From NCBI GenBank assembly GCA_964503965.1, contig CAZDCK010000006.1:1-64000 (forward strand): a stretch of 64,000 nt of DNA, written 5' to 3'. Positions 61,032 to 64,000 of the stretch are shown in pieces. The first letter of the stretch is position 1, and each line of letters begins with the position of its first letter. This DNA comes from Eutrophocola sp964503965. GTDB lineage: Bacteria > Pseudomonadota > Gammaproteobacteria > Pseudomonadales > Pseudohongiellaceae. Below the pieces are notes generated by a model. The model made no database searches, had not been told where the DNA came from, and saw only the letters and a list, made by a program, of their open reading frames with translations. The position numbers and the translations under genes are program-made.

Positions 61032-62063
61032 ATGAACCTGGCCACTCTGCTGTCCACATCCCGTCACAGGACCCTGACTACCGCACAGATCATGCAACTG
61101 GTCATCGTCGCGGCTGTTCCGGGAATCATCGTCATGACCTGGGTTTTCGGGATTGGTGTACTGTTCAATATTGCCTGGTTAACTGCTGTAGCCCTGGCCA
61201 TGGAAGCAGCTGCACTTGCCTGTCGCGGTAAAAACCTGCGTCGGGGGCTTGGCGATTACAGCGCCATCGTGACAGCCCTGCTGCTCGCACTGTCCATGCC
61301 GCCTGCCTCCCCGTGGTGGCTGGGGGTAATCGGTATTTTCTTTGCCATTGTTGTCGCCAAGCAGTTGTATGGCGGTCTTGGTTACAACCCTTTCAACCCC
61401 GCCATGGCAGGTTACGCGGTACTGCTGATTTCATTCCCCGTGGAAATGACCCGCTGGTTACTCCCTGTCCAGATGAATGCTGCCCTGCCAGACCTGTCAG
61501 CGCTGTTGGCCCAGTTTACCGGAACATCACAGGAATCCATGGACGCTTATGTGGGAGCAACAGCACTGGATCAGTTCAAACTGGAGCGAGGCGGTATGAC
61601 GGTGGAGGAGTACTGGCAAGGAAATCCCCTGTATGGCACATTCTCCGGCACAGGCTGGGAGTGGATCAACGCCGCCTTCCTCACCGGCGGTCTGTACATG
61701 CTCTACCGTAAAATAATCACCTGGCATATCCCGACAGCTATGCTGGCAAGTTTGTCCCTGTTTGCCCTCCTCTTTTATGACGGGGGCAGTTCCAACAGTG
61801 CCGGCTCTCCCCTGTTTCACCTGTTTGGGGGCGCTGCGATGATGGGGGCATTCTTCATTGCTACCGATCCAGTGTCAGGACCAGCCACGAACAGGGGAAA
61901 ACTGATCTATGGTGGCCTGATTGGCTTTCTGGTCTACAGCATACGTGTCTGGGGTACGTACCCGGATGGAGTCGCCTTTGCGGTTCTGCTTGCCAATTTC
62001 TGCGCACCCGCGATTGATCTTTTCTGGCGCAAACCCAGATCGGAAACAACTGATGCCGGATAA
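61032..62063 (+). CDS. rnfD: Rnf complex membrane subunit RnfD
   Basis: A 343-residue membrane flavoprotein. ATG 61032 is preferred over the TTG at 61011. It has AAVPGIIVMTWVFG, AKQLYGGLGYNPFNPAMAGYAVLLISFP, and the FMN-attachment region YVGATALDQFK (Thr in GAT), then GGAAMMGAFFIATDPVSGP. Normally rnfD follows rnfC; here it comes after 3.5 kb of opposite-strand genes. A new promoter must lie in the 127 bases before it. Confidence 0.93.
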   Translation: MNLATLLSTSRHRTLTTAQIMQLVIVAAVPGIIVMTWVFGIGVLFNIAWLTAVALAMEAAALACRGKNLRRGLGDYSAIVTALLLALSMPPASPWWLGVIGIFFAIVVAKQLYGGLGYNPFNPAMAGYAVLLISFPVEMTRWLLPVQMNAALPDLSALLAQFTGTSQESMDAYVGATALDQFKLERGGMTVEEYWQGNPLYGTFSGTGWEWINAAFLTGGLYMLYRKIITWHIPTAMLASLSLFALLFYDGGSSNSAGSPLFHLFGGAAMMGAFFIATDPVSGPATNRGKLIYGGLIGFLVYSIRVWGTYPDGVAFAVLLANFCAPAIDLFWRKPRSETTDAG

Positions 62064-62700
62064 CACCTCCATCAGCAAAAGCACCATCGCCCTGTCCAGT
62101 ATTTGCCTGCTGGCAGCCCTGGTGCTGGCTCTTGTCAATCTGGCCACCGCAGAGCGAATCCAGGAACAGCAGCTTGCCATCGAACGCAAGGCACTATCGG
62201 CTGTCTTCCCGCCGGATCTCCATGACAATGACCTGCTGGAGTTTGCCTTTACCCTGTTACCGGGTGACAGGCGTTTTGAAGACTCTGAATTACTCGGGCT
62301 GACTTCAGAACGTTCCGCCTACCTGGCATACCACTCCGATACCTTTGCCGGTGCCATCCTTCCAGTGGAGGCTCATGATGGCTACTCCGGGGATATTGTC
62401 ATATTGGTAGGCATTCTGGCCAACGGCCAGGTTGCAGGGGTACGTGTCCTTGAACACAGGGAAACACCCGGGCTTGGTGATAAAATTGATATAAGCATTT
62501 CTGACTGGATTCTTGGTTTTAATGGCAAGTCACTGGATAATCCTCCCCCGAACGGCTGGCAGGTACTCAAGGACGGTGGCGAATTCGAGGGACTGGTCGG
62601 TGCCACAGTAACACCCAGGGCCGTGATCAATGGTCTGCGCAAGGCACTGATCTTCTTTGAACGCAATTCACAACAACTCTTGACAATGGACACACGCTGA
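62053..62700 (+). CDS. rnfG: Rnf complex subunit RnfG
   Basis: A 215-residue periplasm-facing flavoprotein anchored by one N-terminal helix (IALSSICLLAALVLALVNLA). ATG 62053 lies 11 bases inside the end of rnfD. Motifs include VLEHRETPGLGDKIDIS and the covalent-FMN site LVGATVTPRAVINGLRKAL, where the Thr of GAT is kept but the preceding Ser is a Val. Confidence 0.93.
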   Translation: MPDNTSISKSTIALSSICLLAALVLALVNLATAERIQEQQLAIERKALSAVFPPDLHDNDLLEFAFTLLPGDRRFEDSELLGLTSERSAYLAYHSDTFAGAILPVEAHDGYSGDIVILVGILANGQVAGVRVLEHRETPGLGDKIDISISDWILGFNGKSLDNPPPNGWQVLKDGGEFEGLVGATVTPRAVINGLRKALIFFERNSQQLLTMDTR

Positions 62701-62702
62701 AT

Positions 62703-63398
62703 ATGCAGGACTCCATGAAAGACATCACCAGACAGGGACTGTGGGAAAATAATGCAGCACTGGTTCAGTTACTGGGTCTTTGCCCTCTGCTGGCAGTCAG
62801 TAATTCCGCTGTCAATGCACTGGGGCTGGGTCTTGCTACAATGCTGGTGCTTACCGGATCCAACGCGGCTGTCAGTCTCATTCGTGATTTCCTTAACCCA
62901 GCCATACGCTTACCTGTATTTGTCCTGATCATCGCATCCTTTACCACCTGCGCCGAATTATTGCTGCGCGCCTATGCCATCACCCTCTATCAGGCGCTGG
63001 GTATATTCATTCCACTGATTGTCACCAACTGTACTATCCTCGGCCGGGCTGAAAGCTTTGCCTCCAGAAATGCCTTGCTCCCCTCACTGGTAGATGGATG
63101 TATGACAGGACTGGGCTTTGCGGCTGTATTGCTGGTACTGGGCATGGCCAGGGAGCTTTTCGGAACCGGCACTGTATTTGCCAACCTGAACCAGCTATTA
63201 CCCTTTGTCGATAGCCAGGGACTCGTCTTATTCGATAATTACAAACCCTTCCTGCTGGCAATCCTGCCTCCCGGTGCCTTCCTGTTCATGGGACTGTTAA
63301 TTGCACTCAAAAATATTCTCGACAGCAGAATCGCCAGACCGGAAGCAGAACCAGGCCCGGATATACCCGGCAGCAAACGTGTAAGGGTTACCGGATGA
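62703..63398 (+). CDS. rnfE: Rnf complex membrane subunit RnfE
   Basis: A 231-residue six-helix membrane protein, homologous to RnfA and facing it in the complex. It has NNAALVQLLGLCPLLAVSN and QALGIFIPLIVTNCTILGRAE, each with the cluster Cys. It starts two bases after rnfG and its stop overlaps the start of nth (ATGA). Confidence 0.95.
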   Translation: MQDSMKDITRQGLWENNAALVQLLGLCPLLAVSNSAVNALGLGLATMLVLTGSNAAVSLIRDFLNPAIRLPVFVLIIASFTTCAELLLRAYAITLYQALGIFIPLIVTNCTILGRAESFASRNALLPSLVDGCMTGLGFAAVLLVLGMARELFGTGTVFANLNQLLPFVDSQGLVLFDNYKPFLLAILPPGAFLFMGLLIALKNILDSRIARPEAEPGPDIPGSKRVRVTG

Positions 63399-64000
63399 AT
63401 AAAACCAAACGTACAGAAATTTTTACCCGACTGCGTAACGAAAATCCGGCTCCTACTACAGAGCTGAAATTTACTTCAGACTTTGAACTACTGATCGCCG
63501 TCATGCTCTCAGCCCAGGCCACGGATGTCAGCGTCAACAGGGCCACGGAAAAGCTGTTTCCTGTGGCCAACACCCCGGAAGCCATTTGTGCCCTGGGCGA
63601 AGAAAAAGTCAGGGATTTCATCAAGACCATCGGACTTTTTAACACCAAGGCCAGGAACGTTATCAAAACATGCAAGATGCTGATGGATAAGCATGAGTCC
63701 CGGGTGCCAACAACCCGTGAAGCGTTGGAAGCCCTGCCCGGTGTCGGACGCAAGACAGCAAACGTGGTGCTGAATACGGCATTTCGTGAAAAAGCCATGG
63801 CCGTGGACACGCATATATTCCGGGTATCAAACAGGACAGGCATTGCTCCAGGTAAGAATGTCCTGGAAGTGGAAAAGAAGCTGATGAAGTTTGTGCCGGA
63901 AGAATTCCTGCTCGATGCCCATCACTGGCTCATTCTCCATGGACGCTATACCTGTATCGCCCGCAAACCGCGCTGTGGGTCATGTGTCATTTCCGACCTG
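63395..64000 (+). CDS. nth: Endonuclease III, cut by the window end
   Basis: The first 202 residues of a DNA glycosylase/AP lyase that removes oxidised pyrimidines; about ten residues are missing at the right edge. It has the helix-hairpin-helix LPGVGRKTANVVLN with the catalytic Lys, the catalytic Asp in AVDTHIFRVSN and the start of the 4Fe-4S motif CIARKPRCGSC. Position directly after rnfE is the usual one in gammaproteobacteria. Confidence 0.95.
   Translation, partial: MNKTKRTEIFTRLRNENPAPTTELKFTSDFELLIAVMLSAQATDVSVNRATEKLFPVANTPEAICALGEEKVRDFIKTIGLFNTKARNVIKTCKMLMDKHESRVPTTREALEALPGVGRKTANVVLNTAFREKAMAVDTHIFRVSNRTGIAPGKNVLEVEKKLMKFVPEEFLLDAHHWLILHGRYTCIARKPRCGSCVISDL

Overview
The window looks like a scaffold from a free-living, lignin- or plant-aromatic-degrading gammaproteobacterium, with G+C of about one half by eye. 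The gammaproteobacterial call rests on the metG ... rnfAB ... rnfDGE-nth gene order at the right end and on typical hemN, MacAB-TolC, PobA and Fhs/FolD genes. I cannot name a genus. Two 100-base N blocks are scaffold joins with overlapping flanks, and hemN carries at least one frameshift, so some breaks may be assembly or base-calling errors.

Layout. 1-5.5 kb: an oxidoreductase, a PQQ dehydrogenase with its dihaem lipoprotein, a Tat-exported arylmalonate-decarboxylase-like enzyme and a GST. 5.5-7.3 kb: frameshifted hemN and a dispersed intergenic repeat. 7.3-11.4 kb: protocatechuate 4,5-cleavage genes (an oxalomesaconate tautomerase of the GalD/LigU type, LigK-type aldolase, LigC-type dehydrogenase) and an aldo/keto reductase. 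13.6-18.9 kb: an exported tannase/feruloyl esterase and a lignostilbene-dioxygenase-like carotenoid oxygenase with three secreted proteins of unknown role. 19.8-21.1 kb: ligBA. 21.8-27 kb: a 4-cresol-dehydrogenase-like flavocytochrome operon with a second copy of the same three unknown families. 27-34 kb: glucokinase, an AhpD-like protein, a hydrolase, a DUF3500 protein, a TonB-C protein and pobA. 34-42 kb: a double glycosyltransferase, a second copy of the intergenic repeat, and macAB-tolC. 42-52 kb: trpD, folD, a DsbD/ScsB-like reductase, fhs, and a helix-turn-helix plus methyltransferase-like protein. 52.6-64 kb: metG, a phosphopantetheinyl transferase, gloA, and the rnf cluster ending in nth.

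How it fits together. PobA makes protocatechuate from 4-hydroxybenzoate; LigAB opens the ring; the LigC-type enzyme oxidises the semialdehyde; the tautomerase and the aldolase act near the end, giving pyruvate and oxaloacetate. The lactone hydrolase (LigI) and hydratase (LigJ/GalB) are not in the window. Upstream steps (ester, stilbene, 4-alkylphenol and alcohol oxidation) are carried by exported enzymes. Fhs and FolD could recycle one-carbon units from O-demethylation.

Most unusual points: (1) RnfB is fused to the C-terminal ferredoxin part of RnfC, and the NADH/FMN part of RnfC is absent; (2) between rnfB and rnfD sits an opposite-strand block with an AT-rich rhomboid protease next to a double-glycine-leader bacteriocin-like peptide; (3) a trio of secreted unknown families (DUF6152, a CDRxC protein, DUF3237) occurs in both aromatic clusters; (4) an interspersed repeat lies between convergent genes at two places 30 kb apart.
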